A DNA stretch of 64,000 nt, taken from positions 238,303 to 302,302 of the forward strand of contig NZ_SRRU01000010.1 in assembly GCF_004784465.1 (NCBI RefSeq), in the 5' to 3' direction. The notes below the pieces were generated by a model. The model was not told the DNA's origin, searched no databases, and saw only the letters and a program-made list of their open reading frames with translations. The translations under genes and the position numbers were made by a program. Origin of the DNA: Streptomyces griseoluteus (GTDB lineage: Bacteria > Actinomycetota > Actinomycetes > Streptomycetales > Streptomycetaceae). Of this stretch, positions 24,864 to 33,168 are shown one piece after another (within the stretch, counting starts at the first letter, position 1; every line of letters starts with the position of its first letter).

Positions 24864-25787
24864 ATGACGCATCGGATATCACCCCGCGCCCGTAAGGGTG
24901 CGCTCGCCGCTGTTCTGGGCGGAGTGCTGCTCGTGCCCGTTGTCGGGGCCGCCCCCGCATCCGCCGCCACCGCGGTCACCTGCACCTCCGCCAAGGCCGG
25001 GCTCGCGGCGAAGCTGAGCAAGGACATCACCGCCGCGCTCGCCAACCGCAAGGGCAGCGTGGCGCTCGGGGTGTACGAGGCGGGCACGAAGACGACGTGC
25101 ACACTGCGGGCGACCAGCTCGTACGACTCGGCGAGCACCGTCAAGGTCACCGTGCTGGCCACCCTGTTGTGGGACGCGAAGAAGCACAACCGGTATCTGA
25201 CCAGCACCGAGACCTCGCTGGCCACGGCGATGATCACCAAGTCGGACAACACCGCGACCAGCAAGCTGTGGAAGCAGCTCGGCGTGACGAAGGTCAAGGG
25301 CTTCCTCACGGCCGCCGGGATGACGAAGACGACGCCGGGCGCGAACGGCTACTGGGGTCTGACCCAGATCAACGTCACCGACGAGCAGAGGCTGCTCAAG
25401 CTCGTCACCGCCAAGAACTCCGTGCTGAGCGACAACTCCCGTGCGTACATCCTGAAGTTGATGGGCAAGGTCATCTCGTCCCAGCGCTGGGGCACCCCCG
25501 CCGGCGCCCCCTCCACCGTCGCCGTGCACGTCAAGAACGGCTGGCTGCAGCGCTCCACCCACGGCTGGCGCGTCCACAGCCTCGGCACCTTCAACGGCGG
25601 CGGCCACGACTACACGATCACCGTGCTGACCCAGGACAACAGCACGATGAACTACGGCGTCACCACCATCCAGACCGTCGCCAAGGCCATCCACAAGGAC
25701 CTGGTCCCCACCACCGCCAAGACGTCCCTGTACGTCCCCACCAGCACCCCCCGCGAGGCGTTCGTCGCGACCCCGCCGCAGGGCTGA
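24864..25787 (+). CDS. Secreted serine hydrolase, class A beta-lactamase-like fold
   Basis: 307 residues from ATG 24864. A Sec signal peptide (RKGALAAVLGGVLLVPVVGAAPASAA) ends near residue 35. The penicillin-recognising motifs are SxxK as STVK and SDN as KSDNTA, with the third motif as VKNG instead of KTG. The omega-loop Glu of true class A beta-lactamases is not evident (the region reads LTQINVTDEQRLL), so a lactamase activity is doubtful; an esterase or peptidase role is possible. The 40-residue tail after VAKAIHKDL is Thr/Pro-rich. No upstream ribosome site is obvious. Extracellular. Confidence 0.75.
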   Translation: MTHRISPRARKGALAAVLGGVLLVPVVGAAPASAATAVTCTSAKAGLAAKLSKDITAALANRKGSVALGVYEAGTKTTCTLRATSSYDSASTVKVTVLATLLWDAKKHNRYLTSTETSLATAMITKSDNTATSKLWKQLGVTKVKGFLTAAGMTKTTPGANGYWGLTQINVTDEQRLLKLVTAKNSVLSDNSRAYILKLMGKVISSQRWGTPAGAPSTVAVHVKNGWLQRSTHGWRVHSLGTFNGGGHDYTITVLTQDNSTMNYGVTTIQTVAKAIHKDLVPTTAKTSLYVPTSTPREAFVATPPQG

Positions 25788-25841
25788 TCCTTCACCGGGC
25801 GCTCTCCCGCCGGTCACCGTGCACGCCCTACGGTGACCGGC

Positions 25842-26831
25842 ATGCGCACCGTGCTCGCGGCCCTCGCCGCCGCCACCCTCGCCGCCACCGGCACCGCGAA
25901 CGCCGACACCCCGCGAAAACAAGCCTGTTCGGCCTCCGTCGCCATCGACAGCTTCTCCGACGCCCTCGACAAGACCACCTACGACGGTGTCTACGTGGGC
26001 AACCTCTCCGCCCTCGCCGTCGACCGCGACGGTTCACTCGCCGCGCTCTCGGACCGTTCCACCCTGTTCCGCCTGGACGCCAGGGGTCCGGCGGGAGCCG
26101 TGACGCTCCCCGGCGATCTCGATTCCGAGGGGCTCGCCGTCGACCGGGACGGCACCCGACTGGTCACCTCCGAGACCGAGCCCTCCGTACGCCGCTACTC
26201 CCGCGAGGGCGAACTCCTGGAGCGGCTCCCCGTCCCGCCGGACCTCCGAGTCGCCCCCGCCGGCCGCGCCACCGCCAACCAGACCTTCGAGGGCCTCACC
26301 CTCCTCCCCGGCGGCCTCACCCTCCTCGCCTCCATGGAGTACGCCCTCGCCGGCGACACCCCCGGCACCGTCCGCTTCCAGACCTGGACGCGGGACCACG
26401 GCCGCTTCCGCCTCGGCGCGCAGTACGCGTACCGCACCGACGGCCCCGCTCTGGGCGTGCCCGAGGTGCAGGCCACCCCCGACGGGCGCCTCCTCGTGCT
26501 GGAGCGCGGCTTCGAGGCGGGCGTCGGCAACACCGTCCGGCTGAACCTCGCGGACCAGGGCCACGCCACCGACACGTCCCGTATCGATCACCTCACCGGA
26601 CAGCCCGGAGTCCGAACCCTCCACAAGACCCGGCTCGCGGACCTGGCCGACTGCCCCTCCCTCGGTGCGACCGCCCGCCAGCCCCAGCCCAACCCGCTGC
26701 TGGACAACATAGAGGGGATGACCGTCACGGGCGGCGGCCGCAAGGCACTCAAGGTGCTCCTGGTCAGCGACGACAACCAGAACCCGGCCCAGACGACCCG
26801 CCTCTACCGCCTCCGCGTCCGCCTCGGCTGA
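25842..26831 (+). CDS. Secreted esterase-like activity of phytase family protein
   Basis: 329 residues from ATG 25842 (an in-frame GTG lies three codons upstream). A signal peptide (RTVLAALAAATLAATGTANA) ends near residue 22. The remainder is a beta-propeller-like pattern with repeated blades: GNLSALAVDRDGSLAALSDR, SEGLAVDRDGTRLVTSE, QTFEGLTLLPGGLTLLASME, and the terminal DNIEGMTV ... VLLVSDDNQNPAQTTRLYR. This order is characteristic of the phytase-like esterase family found in Streptomyces secretomes. The exact substrate is unknown. It lies 54 bp after the serine hydrolase on the same strand. Confidence 0.8.
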   Translation: MRTVLAALAAATLAATGTANADTPRKQACSASVAIDSFSDALDKTTYDGVYVGNLSALAVDRDGSLAALSDRSTLFRLDARGPAGAVTLPGDLDSEGLAVDRDGTRLVTSETEPSVRRYSREGELLERLPVPPDLRVAPAGRATANQTFEGLTLLPGGLTLLASMEYALAGDTPGTVRFQTWTRDHGRFRLGAQYAYRTDGPALGVPEVQATPDGRLLVLERGFEAGVGNTVRLNLADQGHATDTSRIDHLTGQPGVRTLHKTRLADLADCPSLGATARQPQPNPLLDNIEGMTVTGGGRKALKVLLVSDDNQNPAQTTRLYRLRVRLG

Positions 26832-26870
26832 GACTCCCGTCCGCTTTCCAGCCCGAAGGAATCTCCGCGG

Positions 26871-27110
26871 TCAGCCCCAGCCCCAGCGCCCGCGCCGCTC
26901 CTCCACATGCCGCCGGATCGCGTCCTGCGGGTCACGCCGCCCCCGCCCCACCGCGTGGATCGCCCGCCGCAGATCCTCCGCGCCGTGCGGGTCCGGCGGC
27001 CGGACGGGGCAGCCGCCGTCCGGGAGCGACCACCCCTTGGACGCGCCGTACCGCCGGGCCGCCGCGTCCAGGTCGGCCGCGTCGGGCACGTCGATGTCGC
27101 CCTTGTCCAT
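26871..27110 (-). CDS. Small hypothetical protein
   Basis: 79 residues from ATG 27110 with GGAGG six bases upstream; longer versions starting at 27215 or beyond lack such a site. The sequence begins MDKGDIDVPDAADLDAAARR and contains ASKGWSLPDGG followed by a helical, Arg-rich end (AEDLRRAIHAVGRG). I recall similar Streptomyces proteins of unknown function. The N-terminal DGxIDVPDAADLDAA style suggests an acidic, soluble protein. It is antisense to the leader of the ABC exporter gene. Confidence 0.5.
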   Translation of the reverse strand: MDKGDIDVPDAADLDAAARRYGASKGWSLPDGGCPVRPPDPHGAEDLRRAIHAVGRGRRDPQDAIRRHVEERRGRWGWG

Positions 27111-27267
27111 GACCGCCTCCAGCGCAGAGACCGTACGAACGCGTCGCATTCCAGCACGAACCACGACGCCCCGCCCGCCGTGCGGCACATTCCCGCCCGG
27201 AATACCCCCATGCACCCTCGTGTTTGTGCCTCACGGAAGATCAGGCAGAGCGACGGAGGACACCCGC

Positions 27268-30200
27268 GTGGGACCGCAACAAGGATGGGCGCGACGGCTG
27301 GCGGGATACGCCTGGCGCCATCCGAAGGACGTCGTCCTGGCGCTGGGCGCCTCTCTTGGCGGGATGGCCGTCATGGCCGTGGTCCCGCTGATCACCAAGG
27401 TGATCATCGACGACGTGATCGGCGACCACACCCGTGACATGGCCCCCTGGGCCGGTGCCCTGATCGCCGCGGCCCTGCTGATCTACGCCCTCACCTACGT
27501 CCGCCGCTACTACGGCGGCCGGCTCGCCCTGGACGTCCAGCACGACCTCCGCACCGGGATGTACGACACGATCACCCGGCTCGACGGCCGCCGTCAGGAC
27601 GAGCTGTCCACCGGGCAGGTCGTCGGCCGGGCCACCAGCGACCTCCAGCTCATCCAGGGTCTGCTGTTCATGCTCCCGATGACCATCGGGAACGTCCTGC
27701 TCTTCCTGATCTCGCTCGGCATCATGGCCTGGCTGTCGCTCCCGCTGACCCTGGTCGCGCTCGCCGTCGCCCCCGCCCTCGGCTGGATCGCCCGCCGCAG
27801 CCGGACCCGGCTGCACCCCGCCACCTGGTACGCCCAGGCCCAGGCCGCCGCCGTCGCGGGCGTGGTCGACGGCGCGGTGAGCGGCGTACGCGTGGTGAAG
27901 GGGTTCGGGCAGGAGGAGCAGGAGACCGGGAAGCTGCGCGAAGTCGGCCGCAGGCTGTTCGCGGGACGGCTGCGCACCATCCGGCTGAACAGCAAGTACA
28001 CCCCCGCCCTCCAGGCCGTCCCGGCGCTCGGCCAGGTCGCGATGCTGGCCCTCGGCGGCTGGCTGGCGGTGCGCGGGCACATCACGCTCGGCACCTTCGT
28101 CGCCTTCTCCACCTACCTCGCCCAGCTCGTCGGCCCGGTCCGGATGCTCGCCGTGGTCCTCACCGTCGGCCAGCAGGCCCGCGCGGGCACCGAGCGCGTC
28201 CTGGAGCTGATCGACACCGAGCCGTCCCTCAAGGACGGCACCAAGCCCCTCCCCGCCGACGCCCCCGCCGCCGTCGAGTTCGACGACGTCTCCTTCGGCT
28301 ACGACCCGGAGCGGCCGGTCCTCGACGGGCTCAGCCTGGAGATCCGCCCCGGCGAGACCCTGGCCGTCGTCGGCTCCTCCGGCTCCGGCAAGTCCACTCT
28401 CTCCCTGCTGCTGCCGCGCTTCTACGACGTCACCCACGGCGCCGTCCTGGTCGGGGGCCACGACGTGCGCGAGCTGACGCTGGACTCGCTGCGCGCCGCG
28501 ATCGGCCTGGTCCCGGAGGACTCCTTCCTGTTCTCCGCCACCGTCCGCGAGAACATCGCGTACGGCCGCCCCGGTGCCACCCAGGACGAGATCGAGGCCG
28601 CCGCGCGCGCCGCCCAGGCCGACCGGTTCGTCCGCGAGCTGCCCGAGGGGTACGACACCAGGGTCGGCGAGCACGGCCTGACCCTCTCCGGCGGCCAGCG
28701 CCAGCGCCTCGCGCTCGCCCGCGCCCTGCTCACCGACCCCCGCCTGCTGGTGCTGGACGACGCCACCTCGGCGGTGGACGTACGGGTCGAGCACGAGATC
28801 CACGAGGCGCTGGCCCACGTCATGGCGGGCCGGACCACCCTGCTCATCGCACACCGCCGCTCCACCCTCAGCCTCGCCGACCGCATCGCCGTGCTGGACG
28901 GCGGCCGTCTGGTCGACCTCGGCACCGACGAGGAACTCCAGGAGCGCTGTCCGCTCTACCGCAGGCTGCTCACCGACCCCGACGAACTGGGCGCCCCCTC
29001 GCCGGGCCGCGCCCGCCCGGCCGAGCGCACCGAGGACACCTCCGTACGCGAGGAGCTGGACGCCGAGTTCGACGCCGAGCGCGGGGTCACCCCCCGGCTG
29101 TGGACCGGCGACCGCACGCCGCGGGAGCAGACCCTCTCGGGCACCCCGGCCACCCCCGAGCTGCTCGCCCAGGTGGAGGCGCTGCCCCCGGCCACCGACA
29201 CCCCGGACGTGGACGAGGCCCGCGCGGTCCGCGCCGAGGACTCCTACGGGCTGCGCCGCCTGTTGCACGGCTTCGGGCGTCCCCTGCTGGTCAGCCTGGC
29301 GTTGGTCGCCGTCGACGCGGGCTCCGGCCTGCTGCTGCCGGTGCTGATCCGGCACGGCATCGACGAGGGCGTGACCCGTACCGCCCTCGGCGCGGTCTGG
29401 GCGGCCTCCCTGCTCGGCCTGCTCACCGTGCTGGTGCAGTGGACCGCGCAGTACGGCGAGACCCGGATGACCGGCCGCACCGGCGAGCGGGTGCTGTACG
29501 CGCTGCGGCTGAAGATCTTCACCCAGCTGCAGCGGCTCGGCCTGGACTACTACGAGCGCGAGCTGACCGGCCGGATCATGACCCGGATGACCACGGACGT
29601 GGACGCGCTGTCCACGTTCCTGCAGACCGGCCTGGTCACCGCGTTCGTCTCGGTCGTCACCTTCTTCGGCATCATGGGCGCCCTGCTGGTGCTGGACGTC
29701 CAGCTCGCGCTGGTCGTGTTCGCCACCCTGCCCCCGCTGATCCTCGCCACCTTCTTCTTCCGCCGGGCCAGTGTGAAGGCGTACGAGCTGGCGCGGGAGC
29801 GGGTGTCGGTGGTCAACGCCGACCTCCAGGAGTCCGTGGCGGGCCTGAGGATCGTGCAGGCGTTCCGCCGCGAGCGGGACGGCGGGCGCCGGTTCGCCGA
29901 GCGCAGCGAGTCCTACCGGCAGGCCCGTATCCGGGGCCAGTGGCTGATCTCCGTCTACTTCCCCTTCGTACAGCTCCTGTCCTCGGTCGCGGCCGCCGCC
30001 GTGCTGATCTCGGGCGCCGGGCGGGTGGAGGCGGCCACGCTGACCACGGGCGCGCTGGTCGCCTACCTGCTCTACATCGACCTGTTCTTCGCCCCGGTGC
30101 AGCAGTTGTCCCAGGTCTTCGACGGCTATCAGCAGGCCACCGTCTCGCTGGGCCGCATCCAGGAGCTGCTGCGCGAACCGGCCTCCACCGGGGCCGCCCA

Positions 30201-30987
30201 CGCCCCGCTGGAGGTGCTCTCGCTGCGCGGTGACATCGCCTTCGAGGACGTGTCCTTCGCGTACGGCGACGAGGAGGAGGCGCTCACCGGGATCGACCTC
30301 GCCATCCCGGCCGGGCAGACCGTGGCGTTCGTCGGCGAGACCGGCGCGGGCAAGTCGACCCTGGTCAAGCTGGTCGCGCGGTTCTACGACCCGACCTCGG
30401 GCCGGGTCACCGCCGACGGCACCGATCTGCGCGCGCTCGACCTCACCTCGTACCGGCACCGGCTCGGGGTGGTGCCGCAGGAGGCGTACCTGTTCCCCGG
30501 CACGGTCCGCGACGCCATCGCGTACGGGCGGCCGGACGCCACCGACGCCGAGGTGGAGGCGGCGGCGCGGGCGGTCGGCGCGCACGAGATGATCGCCACC
30601 CTGGACGGCGGCTATCTGCACGAGGTCGCCGAGCGCGGCCGCAATCTCTCGGCCGGGCAGCGCCAGCTCATCGCGCTGGCCCGCGCCGAACTGGTCGACC
30701 CCGACGTGCTGCTGCTGGACGAGGCGACCGCCGCGCTGGACCTGGCCACCGAGGCGCAGGTCAACCAGGCCACCGACCGGCTCGCGGGCCGCCGTACCAC
30801 CCTGGTGGTGGCGCACCGGCTGACCACGGCCGCGCGTGCCGACCGCATCGTGGTGATGGAGCACGGCCGGATCGTGGAGGACGGCCACCACACCGAACTC
30901 CTCGCCCGCGACGGCCGGTACGCCGACATGTGGCGGACCTTCACCGGCCAGTCGGAGCCGGAGGAGCCGGTCGGCGTCACCTCCTGA
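27268..30987 (+). CDS. Two-module ABC exporter fused in one chain
   Basis: 1239 residues from GTG 27268 with GGAGGA 7 bases upstream. The order is TMD1 (about 20-300), NBD1 (Walker A GSSGSGKST at 369), a charged linker (about 570-650), TMD2 (about 670-960), NBD2 (Walker A GETGAGKST at 1023). The two ATP sites are unequal: NBD1 Walker B ends LDD instead of LDE, and the NBD2 signature is LSAGQ instead of LSGGQ. Both changes fall in the same composite site, while the other site is canonical (LDEATAALD with LSGGQ). This is the arrangement of heterodimeric multidrug or peptide exporters. Substrate unknown; inner membrane. Confidence 0.88.
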   Translation: MGPQQGWARRLAGYAWRHPKDVVLALGASLGGMAVMAVVPLITKVIIDDVIGDHTRDMAPWAGALIAAALLIYALTYVRRYYGGRLALDVQHDLRTGMYDTITRLDGRRQDELSTGQVVGRATSDLQLIQGLLFMLPMTIGNVLLFLISLGIMAWLSLPLTLVALAVAPALGWIARRSRTRLHPATWYAQAQAAAVAGVVDGAVSGVRVVKGFGQEEQETGKLREVGRRLFAGRLRTIRLNSKYTPALQAVPALGQVAMLALGGWLAVRGHITLGTFVAFSTYLAQLVGPVRMLAVVLTVGQQARAGTERVLELIDTEPSLKDGTKPLPADAPAAVEFDDVSFGYDPERPVLDGLSLEIRPGETLAVVGSSGSGKSTLSLLLPRFYDVTHGAVLVGGHDVRELTLDSLRAAIGLVPEDSFLFSATVRENIAYGRPGATQDEIEAAARAAQADRFVRELPEGYDTRVGEHGLTLSGGQRQRLALARALLTDPRLLVLDDATSAVDVRVEHEIHEALAHVMAGRTTLLIAHRRSTLSLADRIAVLDGGRLVDLGTDEELQERCPLYRRLLTDPDELGAPSPGRARPAERTEDTSVREELDAEFDAERGVTPRLWTGDRTPREQTLSGTPATPELLAQVEALPPATDTPDVDEARAVRAEDSYGLRRLLHGFGRPLLVSLALVAVDAGSGLLLPVLIRHGIDEGVTRTALGAVWAASLLGLLTVLVQWTAQYGETRMTGRTGERVLYALRLKIFTQLQRLGLDYYERELTGRIMTRMTTDVDALSTFLQTGLVTAFVSVVTFFGIMGALLVLDVQLALVVFATLPPLILATFFFRRASVKAYELARERVSVVNADLQESVAGLRIVQAFRRERDGGRRFAERSESYRQARIRGQWLISVYFPFVQLLSSVAAAAVLISGAGRVEAATLTTGALVAYLLYIDLFFAPVQQLSQVFDGYQQATVSLGRIQELLREPASTGAAHAPLEVLSLRGDIAFEDVSFAYGDEEEALTGIDLAIPAGQTVAFVGETGAGKSTLVKLVARFYDPTSGRVTADGTDLRALDLTSYRHRLGVVPQEAYLFPGTVRDAIAYGRPDATDAEVEAAARAVGAHEMIATLDGGYLHEVAERGRNLSAGQRQLIALARAELVDPDVLLLDEATAALDLATEAQVNQATDRLAGRRTTLVVAHRLTTAARADRIVVMEHGRIVEDGHHTELLARDGRYADMWRTFTGQSEPEEPVGVTS

Positions 30988-31093
30988 GGAGCACGGCCGC
31001 CGGGGACCGCGCAACCATCCGGCACATCTGACGCGTCCGTACATCAGTACGTAGATCGCAAAGGTGTGCCCATGGGGCGGGGAAGGACGAGCG

Positions 31094-31483
31094 GTGGACG
31101 GTGGGGCGATACGGCGGTGGGCGGCACTCGGCGCGGCCGCGTTGTCCCTGTCCGGGGCGTTCGCCCTCGCGGCCCCCGGCACCGCCGATGCGGCGACGAG
31201 GGGGCGGTGCGCGGGACGCGAGGTGCGCACGCTGCCGTTCCGCACCGGCACGGTCCACCTCTACCGGAGCAACGGCTATGTGTGCGCCATCACGGTCGCC
31301 AAGAAGTCCGGCTCCGGCGTCCTGCTGGTCAGCGTGCAGGCGCGCGGCAACCGGCCGGTGACCGACCAGGGCCGCTACAAGCACCACGCCGGACCGGTGA
31401 CCGTCCACGCCGGGCACCGGTGCGTCAAGGTGCGCGGAGCGGCCGGCCGGGGCACCGTCGCCTCCGGCTGGATTCTGTGCTGA
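31094..31483 (+). CDS. Small secreted protein of unknown function
   Basis: 129 residues from GTG 31094 (GGAAGGA six bases upstream); GTG 31064 is a possible earlier start. A signal peptide (RRWAALGAAALSLSGAFALAAPGTADA) ends near residue 33. The mature part of about 95 residues has four cysteines (GRCAG, YVCAI, HRCVK and the C-terminal ILC), suggesting two disulfides, and a beta-strand-rich pattern (TVHLYRSNGYVCAITVAKKSGSGVLLVSVQARG). No family recognised. Confidence 0.7.
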   Translation: MDGGAIRRWAALGAAALSLSGAFALAAPGTADAATRGRCAGREVRTLPFRTGTVHLYRSNGYVCAITVAKKSGSGVLLVSVQARGNRPVTDQGRYKHHAGPVTVHAGHRCVKVRGAAGRGTVASGWILC

Positions 31484-31570
31484 TCACGCGAACCGGTCAA
31501 TCCCCTCTGGTGTGAAGGCAGTTGCTCGGATAGCTTCCGGCGGACATCTGTCTCACAGGGGAGAGTGCGC

Positions 31571-33004
31571 ATGCGCAAGGCGCTGAGATGGCTGCTGGCG
31601 CTCACGGTGCTCATCGGCACACTGGGCACGGCGGGCACAGCGGGGGCGGCCACCACCGCACCGCCGGCACCCACGGACATCAAGGACCGGCTGCTGGCGA
31701 TACCCGGCATCAGCCTGGTGGAGGAGAAGCCGTACACCGGCTACCGCTACTTCGTCCTGAACTTCACCCAGCCGGTCGACCACCGGCACCCGGACCGGGG
31801 CACCTTCCAGCAGCGGATCACCGTGCTGCACAAGGACGTGAGCCGCCCGACCGTCTTCTACACCGGCGGCTACAACGTCTCCACCACACCGTCCCGCCGC
31901 GAACCCACCCAGATCGTGGACGGCAACCAGGTCTCGCTGGAGTACCGCTTCTTCACCCCGTCCCGCCCGGCCCCGGCCGACTGGTCCAAGCTGGACATCT
32001 GGCAGGCGGCGAGCGACCAGCACCGCGTCTTCGAGGCGCTGAAGCCGCTGTACCCCGCCAACTGGCTGGCCACCGGCGGCTCCAAGGGCGGCATGACGGC
32101 CACCTACTACGAGCGCTTCTACCCCCGCGACATGGACGGCGTGGTCGCGTACGTCGCCCCCAACGACGTGGTCAACAACGAGGACTCGGCCTACGACCGC
32201 TTCTTCGAGCGGGTCGGCACCGAGGAGTGCCGCGACAAGCTGAACGCCGTCCAGCGCGAGGCGCTCGTCCGCCGCAAGCCGCTGGAGCAGCGGTACGCCC
32301 AGTACGCCGCCGACAACGGCTACACCTTCACCACCATCGGCTCCCTGGACAAGGCGTACGAGGCCGTCGTCCTGGACTACGTGTGGGGCTTCTGGCAGTA
32401 CAGCGGCCTCGCCGACTGCGACTCGATCCCGTCCGGCGCGGCCACCGCGACCGACGACGCGATCTGGGACTCGGTCGACACCATCTCCGGCTTCTCCGCC
32501 TACACCGACCAGGGGCTTGAGCAGTACACGCCGTACTACTACCAGGCGGGCACCCAGCTCGGCGCGCCCACCATTCACTTCCCGCACATCGAGCGGAAGC
32601 TGATCCGCTACGGCTACCAGCCGCCGCGCAACTTCGTGCCCCGCTCCATCCCGATGCGCTTCCAGCACGGCGCCATGCGGGACGTGGACAACTGGGTCCG
32701 GCACGACGCCCGGCACATGCTCTTCGTGTACGGGCAGAACGACCCGTGGGGCTCGGAGCGCTTCCGCCCCGGCGCGGGCGCCCGTGACTCCTACGTGTTC
32801 ACCGCGCCCGGCATGAACCACGGCGCGAACGTCGCCGGACTCGTCGCCGACGAGCGGGCCTTCGCCACCGCCCGCATCCTCAAGTGGGCCGGGGTGGCGT
32901 CCCCGGCGGTCCAGGCCGACCCGTCGGCGGCGAAGCCGCTGGCCCGGTTCGACGGCCGGCTGGACGTACGGGACGTGGAGCGCGAGCCCGCGCTGCGCCC
33001 GTAG
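31571..33004 (+). CDS. Secreted S28-type tripeptidyl aminopeptidase
   Basis: 477 residues from ATG 31571, 7 bases after GGGGAG; the GTG at 31565 is too close to that site. A signal peptide (KALRWLLALTVLIGTLGTAGTAGAA) is followed by the mature enzyme. The alpha/beta-hydrolase nucleophile elbow is GGSKGGMT, the acid is in VYGQNDPWGSE and the His in PGMNHGANV. The cap region (YERFYPRDMDGVVAYVAPND) matches Streptomyces prolyl tri/tetrapeptidyl aminopeptidases, which release short N-terminal peptides during extracellular protein use and can activate secreted proenzymes. A strong terminator follows; monocistronic. Confidence 0.85.
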   Translation: MRKALRWLLALTVLIGTLGTAGTAGAATTAPPAPTDIKDRLLAIPGISLVEEKPYTGYRYFVLNFTQPVDHRHPDRGTFQQRITVLHKDVSRPTVFYTGGYNVSTTPSRREPTQIVDGNQVSLEYRFFTPSRPAPADWSKLDIWQAASDQHRVFEALKPLYPANWLATGGSKGGMTATYYERFYPRDMDGVVAYVAPNDVVNNEDSAYDRFFERVGTEECRDKLNAVQREALVRRKPLEQRYAQYAADNGYTFTTIGSLDKAYEAVVLDYVWGFWQYSGLADCDSIPSGAATATDDAIWDSVDTISGFSAYTDQGLEQYTPYYYQAGTQLGAPTIHFPHIERKLIRYGYQPPRNFVPRSIPMRFQHGAMRDVDNWVRHDARHMLFVYGQNDPWGSERFRPGAGARDSYVFTAPGMNHGANVAGLVADERAFATARILKWAGVASPAVQADPSAAKPLARFDGRLDVRDVEREPALRP

Positions 33005-33017
33005 CGCAGGCGGGGGA

Positions 33018-33046
33018 GGGGGCGCCGGATCACGTCCGGCGCCCCC
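33018..33046 (+). terminator. Terminator after the S28 peptidase gene
   Basis: GGGGGCGCCGGA (33018-33029) and TCCGGCGCCCCC (33035-33046) form a perfect 12-bp stem with loop TCACG. Confidence 0.85.
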
Positions 33047-33168
33047 TTCGCCGTTCACGGCCACGGTGGGTGATGCCCCGTGAGTTCCCTTGACGGAAAG
33101 AAACTTCCCGGATATTGCTGACTTCCGAAAGTTTCCTTCAGCGGTTCTCTCCTTCGGAAGGGGCGCAC

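Noticed and set aside
27241..31251. 1336-residue open frame antisense to the fused ABC exporter
   Set aside because: Long antisense frames are expected in very GC-rich coding DNA. Its composition (Gly, Arg, Asp, Gln, Val) is that of a shadow, and the sense frame has all ABC motifs.
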